Assembly: GCF_012272825.1 (NCBI RefSeq)
Contig: NZ_JAAWWS010000157.1
Coordinates: 1-64,000, forward strand
Direction: 5' to 3'
Length of the DNA: 64,000 nucleotides
Source of the DNA: Wenzhouxiangella sp. XN79A
GTDB lineage: Bacteria; Pseudomonadota; Gammaproteobacteria; Xanthomonadales; Wenzhouxiangellaceae
Below, piece by piece: positions 8,156 to 19,785 of this stretch. The position numbers and the translations under genes were made by a program. Positions within the stretch are counted from its first letter, which is position 1. The number at the start of each line of letters is the position of its first letter. Under the pieces are notes generated by a model, which worked only from the letters and a program-made list of their open reading frames with translations, was not told the origin of the DNA and did no database searches.

Positions 8156-9463
8156 ATGCCCCCGCCGCCCGAGCACTCGAGCACCGCCGAATCGATCACC
8201 CGGGCCGCTGCCGCGCTGCGCGCGGCCGAGCAGCCCCTTCGCATCCTCGGTCTGCTGGCCTGGCCGCAGGAGGTGCGCCGGGCCTTTCTCGACGGCGGCG
8301 CCCGGCGACTGCCGGAAGTGGTCTATCCGAAGGTCGATCCGGCGCCGGTCCGCGAGGCGCTGGCCGACGCGCGCCGGCGGTTCCCGGACTGCGGTCCGGC
8401 CCGGCCGTGGTTCGAGCGGATCGCCGATCGGCTGGAGACCGCCGCGGCAATGATGACGCACCTGGGCAGCGCGCCGTTTTTCGAGCATTCGCGCAGGCTC
8501 TACGGCGCGCCCGGCCAGACGCTGGCCGATGCACGCGCCACGCCGCTGAAGCTGGCCCAGCGGATGCGCCGGATTCTCGACCGGCTTTCGCACATCGATC
8601 TCGGCGCGCCGGACGACCCGCACCTGACCGCCGAGGAACTGGCCGCACGGATGCGCCCGGCGGTCGCGCAGTTCTTCGGCGACGAGGCGCCGGCGGTGGA
8701 GCTGGTCGACCAGCTGTCGGCCAACGCCACGGCCGGGCCGAGCGTGATCAAGATCCGGCGCGCGGCGCGCTTCACCGACCGCGATGTCGGCCAGTTGATC
8801 CACCACGAGGCCGGTATCCATGTGACCACGGCGCTGAACGGGCGTCACCAGGCCGCGCTGCCGATCCTGGCCGCGGCCCATCCGGGCACCACCCGCACCC
8901 AGGAGGGGCTGGCGGTGTTCGCCGAATTCATCACCGGCCACATGGACGTCGATCGGCTGAGCCGGCTGACCGATCGGGTGCTGGCGATCCAGATGGCGAT
9001 CGACGGCGCGGACTTCGTCGAGGTGTTCGGCTATTTCCGCGAGCGCGGATCGAGCGAGCGCGAGGCCTTCGAGCAGGCCCGACGGGTATTCCGGGGCGGC
9101 GTGCTGTCCGGCGGCGCGCCGTTCACCAAGGACGTGGTCTATCTCGACGGCCTGCTCCGGGTGCACGATTTCCTGCGCTCGGTGGTCGCCGGCGGTCGCG
9201 CCGACCTGTTGCTGCTGCTGTTCTGCGGCAAGCTGGATCTCGAGGATGTGCCGGTGCTGTGCGAACTGGCCGACCTGGGCCTGGTCGAGGCGCCGAAGTT
9301 CCTGCCGCCGTGGGCGGCCGACCGCCGCTTCCTGGTCAGCTACCTGGCCTATTCGGGCTTTCTCGGCCGGGTTCGGCTCGGCGATGTGCACCGCCGGCTG
9401 GCCCGGTTGCTGCACGAGGTCCCGCCGGTGCGCTTCACCGGGCCGGTCGCCGGGGGCGGGTGA
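8156..9463 (+). CDS. DUF1704 (QEGLA-motif) putative zinc metallopeptidase
   Basis: The 435-residue protein belongs to the DUF1704 family, named in bacteria after a QEGLA motif and related to the eukaryotic tyrosine carboxypeptidase MATCAP. The active site is visible: HExxxH as His217-Glu218-AGI-His222 and the second motif QEGLA at 249-253. ATG 8156 was chosen because the open frame extends upstream only as antisense to oleA. It diverges from oleA and is 82 bp upstream of oleC on the same strand, so it is embedded in the ole locus. Its bacterial substrate is unknown. Confidence 0.82.
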   Translation: MPPPPEHSSTAESITRAAAALRAAEQPLRILGLLAWPQEVRRAFLDGGARRLPEVVYPKVDPAPVREALADARRRFPDCGPARPWFERIADRLETAAAMMTHLGSAPFFEHSRRLYGAPGQTLADARATPLKLAQRMRRILDRLSHIDLGAPDDPHLTAEELAARMRPAVAQFFGDEAPAVELVDQLSANATAGPSVIKIRRAARFTDRDVGQLIHHEAGIHVTTALNGRHQAALPILAAAHPGTTRTQEGLAVFAEFITGHMDVDRLSRLTDRVLAIQMAIDGADFVEVFGYFRERGSSEREAFEQARRVFRGGVLSGGAPFTKDVVYLDGLLRVHDFLRSVVAGGRADLLLLLFCGKLDLEDVPVLCELADLGLVEAPKFLPPWAADRRFLVSYLAYSGFLGRVRLGDVHRRLARLLHEVPPVRFTGPVAGGG

Positions 9464-9545
9464 CCGAGTCGCGGCCGGCCGGGCGAGGACGTACTACACT
9501 TCGGCCCCTGTCCTTCCTTTCGGCCGGAATCCGGCCACCGATGCC

Positions 9546-11215
9546 GTGACCGAACTCGTCAACATCGCCGAGGCGCTGACCCGCCAGGCCCGCTCCCAGC
9601 CCGACGCCGTGGCGCTGATCCTGCCGACCCGACGGATCGACGGCCGCTGGGCCGATCGCCGCTACAGCTACCGCCAGCTCGACGATCTCAGCGATCGACT
9701 GGCCGCCGGGCTGCAGGCGCAGGGCTATCCGCCGGGCACGCGGGTGGCGTTCATGGTGCCGCCCTCGCTGGAATTCTTCGCGCTGTTCTTCGCACTGTTC
9801 AAGGCCGGCCTGGTCCCGGTGCTGGTCGATCCCGGCATCGGTTTGAAACCGCTGAAGGCCTGTCTCGGCGAGGCGCGGCCGGAGGTGTTCATCGGCATCA
9901 CCCGGGCGCAGCTGGCCCGGATGCTGCTCGGCTGGGGACGCGGCTCGATCAAGCAGACCGTCACCGTCGGACCGCGGCCGTTCGGGCAGGGCCTGCGCTA
10001 CCGCGACCTGCTCGGCGGCAACGCCACCGATTTCCGCCCGCCCGAGGTCCGGCCCGACGACATGGCGGCGATCCTGTTCACCTCGGGCAGCACCGGGATT
10101 CCGAAGGGCGTGGTCTATCGCCACCGCCATTTCGTCGCCCAGGTGCGCCTGATGCGCGAGACCTTCGGCATGAGCCCGGGCGAAGTCGACCTGCCGACCT
10201 TCCCGCCGTTTGCGCTGTTCGACCCGGCGCTGGGCATGACCACGGTGATTCCGAAGATGGACTTCACCCGGCCGGCCCGGGCCGATCCGGACATGCTCGA
10301 GAGCATGATCCGGCAGTACGCGGTGACCAACCTGTTCGGCTCGCCGGCGCTGATGAACACCCTGTCGCGCCACCTCGAAGCCCACGATCTGACGCTGCCG
10401 ACGATCCGGCGCGCGCTGTCGGCCGGCGCCCCGGTCTCGCCGCGCGTGGTCGAGCGCATGCTCGCCGCCCTGGCGCCGCACGCCGACCTGCACACGCCCT
10501 ACGGCGCCACCGAGTGCCTGCCGGTGGCCACGATTTCCGGACGCGAGCTGCTCGACGGCCCGTCGGACGGCAACCGCAACGGGCAGGGGGTCTGCGTCGG
10601 CCGGCCGCTGGCCGCCAACACCATCCGCATCATCCGGATCACCGACCGGCCGATCGAAAAGCTGTCGGACTCCTCGCGCGCCGGCAAGGACGAGATCGGC
10701 GAGATCTGCGTGTCCGGCCCGACCGTGACCGATGCCTACTGGCAGCGTGAGGCCCAGACCCGGCTGGCCAAGATGACCGACGAGGACGGTACGGTCTGGC
10801 ACCGCATGGGCGATCTGGGCTGGATGGATGACGACGGCCGGCTCTGGTACTGCGGTCGCAAGTCCGAGCGGGTGATCACCGAGACCGGAACGCTGTTCAC
10901 CGAGTGCGTCGAGGGCCGCGTCAATGCGATCCATGGCGTGGCCCGCTCGGCGCTGGTCGGCGCCGGCGACGGCGAGCGCAAGCGGCCGGTGGTGATCGTC
11001 GAGCCCGAACCCGGCATGCGGATCGATGCATTGGTCGCCAGCGTCCGCGACCAGCTCGAGATGCATGCCGCGACCGCCGGCATTCGCGACGTGCTGACCT
11101 ACCGCGAGCTGCCCACCGACATCCGCCACAACGCCAAGATCCGCCGGCCCTGGCTGGCGGCGTGGGCCACCGCCAGGCTGGGTCGCAAGCGCGCGGCGAA
11201 GCCTCGGAACGGCGA

Positions 11216-11219
<4 letters not shown>
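9546..11219 (+). CDS. oleC: OleC, AMP-dependent beta-lactone synthetase
   Basis: The 557-residue ANL-superfamily enzyme converts beta-hydroxy acids to beta-lactones with ATP in the ole pathway. The adenylation signature LFTSGSTGIPKGV is present, followed by the motifs TPYGATECLP and MGDLGWMDDDGRLWYCGR. Start GTG 9546 gives a conventional N-terminus (TELVNIAEALTRQA). The preceding leader holds a small GGCCGG-ATT-CCGGCC hairpin. Its stop overlaps the next gene (ATGA). The usual partner OleD (NADPH reductase) is not encoded in the window. Confidence 0.88.
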
Positions 11220-14271
<3,052 letters not shown>

Positions 14272-14272
14272 A

Positions 14273-15250
14273 GTGGCGGGTTCGAACGATCCACCGCCGC
14301 CCCGCATCGACGTGGCCGCAGCGGTGATCCGCGACGCCGAGGGCCGGGTCCTGGTCACCCAGCGGCTGCCGGGCCGGCACCTGGCCGGGCAGTGGGAGTT
14401 TCCGGGCGGCAAGATCGAACCGGGCGAGGCGCCGAACCGCGCGCTGGCCCGCGAACTGGCCGAGGAGCTGGGCATCGAGGCCGGACCGATGCGGCCGTTG
14501 GTCAGCGTCACCCACGAGTATCCCGCAACGACCGTGCGGCTGCGCCTGTTCGAGCTGCACTCCTACGCCGGAACGCCCGAGGGCCGCGAGGGCCAGGCCC
14601 TCCAGTGGGTCGACGTCGACCGGCTGCGCGAGCTCGACATGCCGGCTGCCGATCGCCCGCTGGTCCGCCTGCTTCAGCTCGACGCGCACTATTCGATCTC
14701 GCCGTCACCGGGCACTTTCGCCGACCCCGAGCGTTTCCTGGCCGGCTGGCAGGCCTGCCTGGATGCGGGCTTCCGGCTGCTGCGGCTCAGGCTCGAGGCC
14801 GACGAGCACGTGGCCGAATCGCTGGTCGAAGCGATTGCCGAGCGGACCCGCGCGGCCGGCGCCCGCTGGCTGGTCTCCGGCGCGCTCGACCGGGTATGCG
14901 ACTGGCCGGCCGACGGTGTGCACCTGAGCACCCGCCAGCTGGTCGAGAGCCACCGTCGCCCGATCGACGCCGACAGGCTGCTGGCCGCGTCCTGCCACGA
15001 CCTCGAGGAGATCCGCATGGCCGCCGACCTGGACGCCGATTTCGTGACGCTGGCGCCGGTGGCCGCCAGCGCGCGCCGACCCGGCGTGCTGCCGTTGGGC
15101 TGGCACGACTTCGAACGCGTCGTGCGGCACTCGCCGCTGCCGGTGCTGGCGCTCGGCGGCCTGGAGCCCGACGACTGGGGCCACGCCCGGGCCGCCGGCG
15201 CGTTCGGCGTGGCCGGCGTGCGCGCGTTCGGTTGGGGCAACGACGCATGA
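14273..15250 (+). CDS. Nudix hydrolase fused to a ThiE-like domain
   Basis: The 325-residue protein has an N-terminal MutT-type domain with the Nudix box GGKIEPGEAPNRALARELAE (residues about 44-63). Its likely role is hydrolysis of oxidised nucleotides such as 8-oxo-dGTP. From about residue 150 it carries a TIM-barrel domain related to thiamine-phosphate synthase (ending VLALGGLEPDDWGHARAAGA). This fusion is common in gammaproteobacteria, and the second domain's role is unclear. Start GTG 14273 has GGGAGG upstream. It sits one base after tgt and overlaps the next gene by 4 bp. Confidence 0.88.
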   Translation: MAGSNDPPPPRIDVAAAVIRDAEGRVLVTQRLPGRHLAGQWEFPGGKIEPGEAPNRALARELAEELGIEAGPMRPLVSVTHEYPATTVRLRLFELHSYAGTPEGREGQALQWVDVDRLRELDMPAADRPLVRLLQLDAHYSISPSPGTFADPERFLAGWQACLDAGFRLLRLRLEADEHVAESLVEAIAERTRAAGARWLVSGALDRVCDWPADGVHLSTRQLVESHRRPIDADRLLAASCHDLEEIRMAADLDADFVTLAPVAASARRPGVLPLGWHDFERVVRHSPLPVLALGGLEPDDWGHARAAGAFGVAGVRAFGWGNDA

Positions 15251-15990
15251 GCGCATCGCCGGGACTGAAGCGACGGACACTGCCGCTGCGCGGCCTGGCC
15301 CGGCCGGATGACGGCGTGGTCGATGTCTGGCAGGTTCGCCAGGATCGACTGCCGCTGGCCGGGCTCGGAATGCTGGCCGCGACCACCGAGGGCATCGAGG
15401 GCCGGCGGATGCTCCGGATGCAGCAGCGCTTCCTGCTCCGCCTGCTGCTCGGCGCCTACCTCGACAAGCCGGGCCGCGACGTGGTCATCGAGCGCGGCCC
15501 GGCCGGCAAACCCGAACTGGCCGGCGACGATGCCGGGCGCCTGGCCTTCAGCCTGTCGCACACCGGGCCCTGGCTGGCCGTGGCGATCAGCGCCGGCGAG
15601 CCGGTCGGCATCGACATCGAACCGGCCGACCGCCGGCCGCGCTGGCAGCGGCTGGCCCGGCGCTACTTCCCGGCCGACGAGGCCGAACGCCTGTGCGCCT
15701 GCGGCGACGAGGGCGGTCGTCGCTTCCTGGCCCACTGGACCGCCCGCGAGGCCCTGGTCAAGGCCGCCGGGCGGACGCTGGCCGGCAACGTCGGCGCCAT
15801 CGGCCTGGCCGAGGTCGAACCGGCCGGGCGGCTGACGCTGGCGGCGCTGCCGGAGGACTGGCCGGAGCCGCAGCACTGGCAGCTGGTCGGACTCGACCAG
15901 GACGTGCCCGATGAATTGATCGGACACGTTGCTGTGCGCGGCGATCGCCGGCCCGGGCTCGCGCGCTTCGAGCTCGCCGCACCGGGCTGA
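15247..15990 (+). CDS. 4'-phosphopantetheinyl transferase (Sfp type)
   Basis: The 247-residue enzyme moves phosphopantetheine from CoA to a serine of carrier proteins. Sfp-type signatures are visible: VGIDIEPADRRPRW with two acidic magnesium ligands, and FLAHWTAREALVKAAG with Trp-Thr-x-x-Glu-Ala-x-x-Lys. An N-terminal RMQQRFLLRLLL segment fits the substrate-binding half. It is the last gene of the overlapping run from oleC. No carrier-protein synthase is encoded nearby, so its target is not known from context. Confidence 0.86.
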   Translation: MSASPGLKRRTLPLRGLARPDDGVVDVWQVRQDRLPLAGLGMLAATTEGIEGRRMLRMQQRFLLRLLLGAYLDKPGRDVVIERGPAGKPELAGDDAGRLAFSLSHTGPWLAVAISAGEPVGIDIEPADRRPRWQRLARRYFPADEAERLCACGDEGGRRFLAHWTAREALVKAAGRTLAGNVGAIGLAEVEPAGRLTLAALPEDWPEPQHWQLVGLDQDVPDELIGHVAVRGDRRPGLARFELAAPG

Positions 15991-16098
15991 CCGGGCCGCG
16001 GTTTCGCGCGGTTCGGCCACCAAATCAAGTACCCTTGTCCGCGATTGTCGGTGCGTGCCCACGCACGCCGATCCGGCGCGTTCCAAGCGAGGACCTGC

Positions 16099-16833
16099 AT
16101 GACGGATTTCGGATACCGGGAGGTCGAGCCCGAGGAGAAGACACGGCTGGTCGGCCGGGTGTTCTCGTCGGTGGCCGATCGCTACGACGTAATGAACGAT
16201 CTGATGTCGGTGGGCATCCACCGGCTCTGGAAGCGCCACTTCGTGGCCGGCTGCGGGCTGCGGCCGGGTCAGCGTGCGCTGGATCTCGCCGGCGGCACCG
16301 GCGACATCGCCGACCTGATCCGCCGGCGCATCCGGCCCGGCGGCCAGGTGCTGGTCGCCGACATCAACCGCGCGATGCTGGAGGCCGGCCGCCGCCGGAT
16401 GGACGATCGCGGCGAAGTGGCCGGACTCGAATGGCTGCAGGTCAACGGTGAGGCGCTGCCCTTCGCCGATCGCAGTTTCGACCACCTGACCATCGCCTTC
16501 GGCCTGCGCAACATCACCGACAAGACCGCCGCGCTGGCCGAGATGTTCCGGGTCCTGAAACCCGGCGGGCGGGTCCACATCCTCGAGTTCTCGCACGTCG
16601 CGCCGGAACCGGTGGCCAGGGCCTACGACCTGTGGTCCTTCCAGGTCCTGCCGCGGCTCGGTGCGATGGTCGCCGGCGATCGCGAAAGCTACCAGTACCT
16701 GGCCGAATCGATCCGACGTTTTCCCGACCAGGACACCTTGGCCGGCCAACTGCGCGAGGCCGGGTTCGAACGGGTCCGCTACGAGAACCTGTCGGCCGGC
16801 ATCGCGGCCATCCACCGGGGCGTGCGGACCTGA
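16099..16833 (+). CDS. ubiE: demethylmenaquinone/ubiquinone methyltransferase UbiE
   Basis: The 244-residue SAM-dependent C-methyltransferase acts in ubiquinone (and menaquinone, if present) synthesis. The SAM motif I is LDLAGGTGDIADLI. UbiE signatures include FSSVADRYDVMNDLMS near the N-terminus and FGLRNITDKTAAL. ATG 16099 has AGCGAGGA upstream. It is followed immediately by ubiJ and ubiB, the standard operon. Confidence 0.95.
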   Translation: MTDFGYREVEPEEKTRLVGRVFSSVADRYDVMNDLMSVGIHRLWKRHFVAGCGLRPGQRALDLAGGTGDIADLIRRRIRPGGQVLVADINRAMLEAGRRRMDDRGEVAGLEWLQVNGEALPFADRSFDHLTIAFGLRNITDKTAALAEMFRVLKPGGRVHILEFSHVAPEPVARAYDLWSFQVLPRLGAMVAGDRESYQYLAESIRRFPDQDTLAGQLREAGFERVRYENLSAGIAAIHRGVRT

Positions 16834-17450
16834 TGTCGCGCTATCGCACGCCGCTCCCGGGCCTGCTGGCCGATGCCTGCGAGCAGATCGCCAACCGCGC
16901 CGCTGCGCTGGATCCGGCCGCGGCCGACCACCTTGCGCCGCTCGACGGACGCTGGCTGAAGTTCGAGCTCGAGGGCCTGGAGATCGACCTGTGGATCGGC
17001 GCCGAGGACGACCGGCTGCGGGTGCTGTCCGAGCAGGATGATCCCGACCTCGAGGCCGATACGACCGTGCGCGGCAGCCCGGGCGCGCTGCTGGCCATGG
17101 CGCTGCCGGCGCTCGGCGGCCCCGGCGGCGTGCACATCGAGGGCGACGCCCGGCTGGCCCAGCAGTTCCAGCAGGCGATGAAGCGCATCGATCCGGACCT
17201 CGAGCAGGGCCTGAGCGACCTGTTCGGCCCGCTGCTCGGCCCGCAGATGTTCCGCGTGGTCCGCGAACTGACCGAGTTCGGCCGCCACGCTGCGCGCGCC
17301 GGCGCCGACCAGTTCACCCACTGGTTCCGCGACGAGAGCGACCTGGTGCCCACGCCCGACGAGTGGCGGGCCTTTTCCGACGGCGTCGACGAATTGCGCG
17401 AGGCGGTCGATCGCTTCGAAGGCAAGGTCCGCCGGAGCCTGGACGCATGA
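16833..17450 (+). CDS. ubiJ: ubiquinone biosynthesis accessory factor UbiJ
   Basis: The 205-residue SCP2-domain protein presents lipid quinone intermediates to the Ubi complex. The SCP2-like core is about residues 15-115 (FELEGLEIDLWIGAEDD, GDARLAQQFQQAM), followed by an amphipathic helical tail. It overlaps ubiE by one base and ubiB by 4 bp, which supports the identification more than motif content does. Confidence 0.85.
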   Translation: MSRYRTPLPGLLADACEQIANRAAALDPAAADHLAPLDGRWLKFELEGLEIDLWIGAEDDRLRVLSEQDDPDLEADTTVRGSPGALLAMALPALGGPGGVHIEGDARLAQQFQQAMKRIDPDLEQGLSDLFGPLLGPQMFRVVRELTEFGRHAARAGADQFTHWFRDESDLVPTPDEWRAFSDGVDELREAVDRFEGKVRRSLDA

Positions 17451-19090
17451 TCCGCCGGGGCGTTCGGATCTTCGGCATTGCCGTGGTGCTGGCGCGCTAC
17501 CGGCTCGATGAGCTGCTGGTCGAACTGCCGCCGCTGAAGATGGCGCGAGCCGTTCGCCTGATCCCGTGGGGCCGCCGCCGGGTGCGCGAGCTGTCGCGCG
17601 GGGCGCGGCTGCGGCTGGCACTGGAAGAGCTCGGCCCGATCTACGTGAAGTTCGGACAGATCCTGTCGACCCGGCGCGACCTGCTGCCGGCCGACATCGC
17701 CGATGAACTGGCCGAGCTGCAGGACGCGGTGCCGCCGTTTCCGGGCGACCAGGCTCGTGCGATCGTCGAGCAGGAGCTCGGCAAGCCCATCGACCAGCTG
17801 TTCGCGCACTTCGACGCCGAGCCGATGGCCTCGGCCTCGATCGCCCAGGTCCACGGCGCGCGCTTTCACGATGGCCGCGAGGTGGTCGTCAAGGTCGTCC
17901 GACCGGGCATCGAGGGGCGGGTCCGCGAGGACCTGGAGCTGCTCGGCGCGCTGGCCCGCCTGGCTCGCCGCTACCACCCCGAGGGCGAGCGCATCCGGCC
18001 GAACGAAGTGGTGGCCGAATTCGAGCGGGTGATCGTCGACGAACTGGACATGCAGCGCGAAGGCGCCAACGCCAGTCTGCTGCGCCGCAACTTCGAGGAG
18101 TCCGACGAGCTGTACATCCCGGAGATCCACTGGTCGCATACCGCCGACCGCGTGCTGACGATGGAGCGGATCGGCGGCGTGCCGGTGCGCGACATCGAGG
18201 AACTCAAGCGTCAGGGCGTGAACATGGAACGGCTCGCGCGCCGCGGCATCCGGGTGTTCTATCAGCAGGTCTTCCGCGACAACCTGTTCCACGCCGACAT
18301 GCATCCGGGCAATATCCGGGTCGACACCAGCAACCCCGACGACGCCAGTTTCATCGCGCTGGACTTCGGCATCGTCGCCAGCCTGACGCCGATCGACCTG
18401 TACTACATCGGCGAGAATTTCCTCGCCATCTTCAACCGTGACTACCGGCGTGTGGCCGAGCTGCACGTCGAGGCCGGCTGGGTGCCGGCCGACACCCGGA
18501 TCGACGAGATGGAAGCCGCCGCGCGGACCGTCTGCGAGCCGAGCTTCACCCGGCCGCTGGAGGAAGTCTCCTTCGCCGAGCTGGTCATCAGCCTGTTCGA
18601 GGTCGCGCGCCGCTTCAAGCTGACCCTGCAGCCGCAGCTGATCATGCTGCAGAAGACGCTGCTCAACATCGAGGGCATGGGTCGCGACCTGTATCCGAAG
18701 ATCAACATCTGGGAGGTCGCCAAGCCCGAACTCGAATCGATCTTCCGCGAGCGCTACGGCTTCCGGCGAACCGCGCGCAAGGTCGGCCGGGAGTTGCCGG
18801 CCTGGGTGGCGCGCGGCCCGGAGATCCCGAACCTCATCCACGAAGCGCTGAAATTCGCGGCCCGCGGCCGGATTCGCGCCGAGCTGGACAGCCGCGATCT
18901 CGAGTCGATCGCCGACCGCGTCGGTACGCACAACCGGCGGACGCCCGGCGCGGTGTTGACCGCCGGCCTGCTGGTCGCCTCGGCGCTGCTGGCGGCCAAC
19001 GAAGTCGGCCCGTTTCTCGAGGGCCACTCGGTGCCGGCGATGATCGGCTTTGCGTTCAGCGCCCTGATCGCGTGGCAGGCGATGCGCTGA
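17447..19090 (+). CDS. ubiB: UbiB atypical kinase/ATPase for ubiquinone synthesis
   Basis: The 547-residue protein carries the ABC1/ADCK signature KFGQILSTRRDLLP, the Ala-rich loop MASASIAQVHGARF, the catalytic lysine in VVVKVVRPG, FHADMHPGNI and the metal-binding DFG in ALDFGIVASL. Two C-terminal hydrophobic helices (VLTAGLLVASALLAA and the final stretch) anchor it to the membrane. It is the last gene of ubiEJB. The 237 bases after it, before the convergent DUF6165 gene, show no gene. Confidence 0.95.
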   Translation: MIRRGVRIFGIAVVLARYRLDELLVELPPLKMARAVRLIPWGRRRVRELSRGARLRLALEELGPIYVKFGQILSTRRDLLPADIADELAELQDAVPPFPGDQARAIVEQELGKPIDQLFAHFDAEPMASASIAQVHGARFHDGREVVVKVVRPGIEGRVREDLELLGALARLARRYHPEGERIRPNEVVAEFERVIVDELDMQREGANASLLRRNFEESDELYIPEIHWSHTADRVLTMERIGGVPVRDIEELKRQGVNMERLARRGIRVFYQQVFRDNLFHADMHPGNIRVDTSNPDDASFIALDFGIVASLTPIDLYYIGENFLAIFNRDYRRVAELHVEAGWVPADTRIDEMEAAARTVCEPSFTRPLEEVSFAELVISLFEVARRFKLTLQPQLIMLQKTLLNIEGMGRDLYPKINIWEVAKPELESIFRERYGFRRTARKVGRELPAWVARGPEIPNLIHEALKFAARGRIRAELDSRDLESIADRVGTHNRRTPGAVLTAGLLVASALLAANEVGPFLEGHSVPAMIGFAFSALIAWQAMR

Positions 19091-19327
19091 CCGCTGGCCG
19101 GCATCGGTACCGGATCGGAGTCATCAGGCCTGACCTCGGGTGTTCCGAACGCCTTTCGGGTCGAGATCGACCGGCAGCTCCGGGGCGGGAGGAACGGCAA
19201 GCGCGCAACCCGCCGAACCGGCTGGGTGCGGACCCGCAGCACCGTCATGGACTCGAACGGCAGGCGCGGTTCGATCGCGATCGACGGCCCGATCCGGGAC
19301 GTTCGTGGCGGTGAGCGGTCCGCCGGC

Positions 19328-19723
19328 TCAGGCGTAGGGTCTGTAGCTCTTTTCTTCGAGGATGTTCGAGCCGAGCAGGTGGTTGAGATCTCGCTTGACT
19401 TCGGCACGGCGGTCGTTGGTCCGGTAGACCGAGCGGGCCAGTTCGACGAAGCGCTCACCGAAGTCGCCGCTGCGCTCGCAGTCGCGGATCGCGTCCTCGA
19501 TGTCCCACAGCGATTCGTTGATCCGCTTCAGTTCGGTGCGCTTGGCGGTGACCTCGGCGGTTTCCAGCGACGTGGCGTGCCACAGGCCGGTCAGCAGGTC
19601 GAGCTCGCGCTCGACGTTGTGCCGCTTGTCGGGATCGGCGATGCGCTCGGCCTTGATCTCGAGGATCGAGATCTTGTCGAGCAACTCACCGGGGGAGACG
19701 GGTACGGATAGGGTCTTTGTCAT
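19328..19723 (-). CDS. DUF6165 family protein
   Basis: The 131-residue soluble protein of unknown function matches the DUF6165 pattern, with the start VSPGELLDKISILEIKAERI and a helical body (LDLLTGLWHATSLETAEV, INESLWDIEDAIRDCE). It lies downstream of the pnp terminator on the same strand and is convergent with ubiB. Relatives often occur near polysaccharide or TPR genes, which are not seen here. Confidence 0.75.
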   Translation of the reverse strand: MTKTLSVPVSPGELLDKISILEIKAERIADPDKRHNVERELDLLTGLWHATSLETAEVTAKRTELKRINESLWDIEDAIRDCERSGDFGERFVELARSVYRTNDRRAEVKRDLNHLLGSNILEEKSYRPYA

Positions 19724-19738
19724 GGGTGTCCGGATAGC

Positions 19739-19769
19739 AAAAGGCCCGGGGCGCGGGGCGCCCCGGGCC
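19739..19769 (-). terminator. rho-independent terminator of pnp
   Basis: An 11-bp perfect stem (19743-19753 with 19759-19769) is followed on the minus strand by TTTT. It lies 17 bp after the pnp stop. Confidence 0.8.
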
Positions 19770-19785
19770 GGAAACGGAGAATGGA

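Noticed and set aside
18754-19458. Minus-strand frame between ubiB and DUF6165
   Set aside because: Mostly antisense to ubiB and overlapping DUF6165 in another frame; Arg/Ser/Pro-rich composition typical of a shadow.
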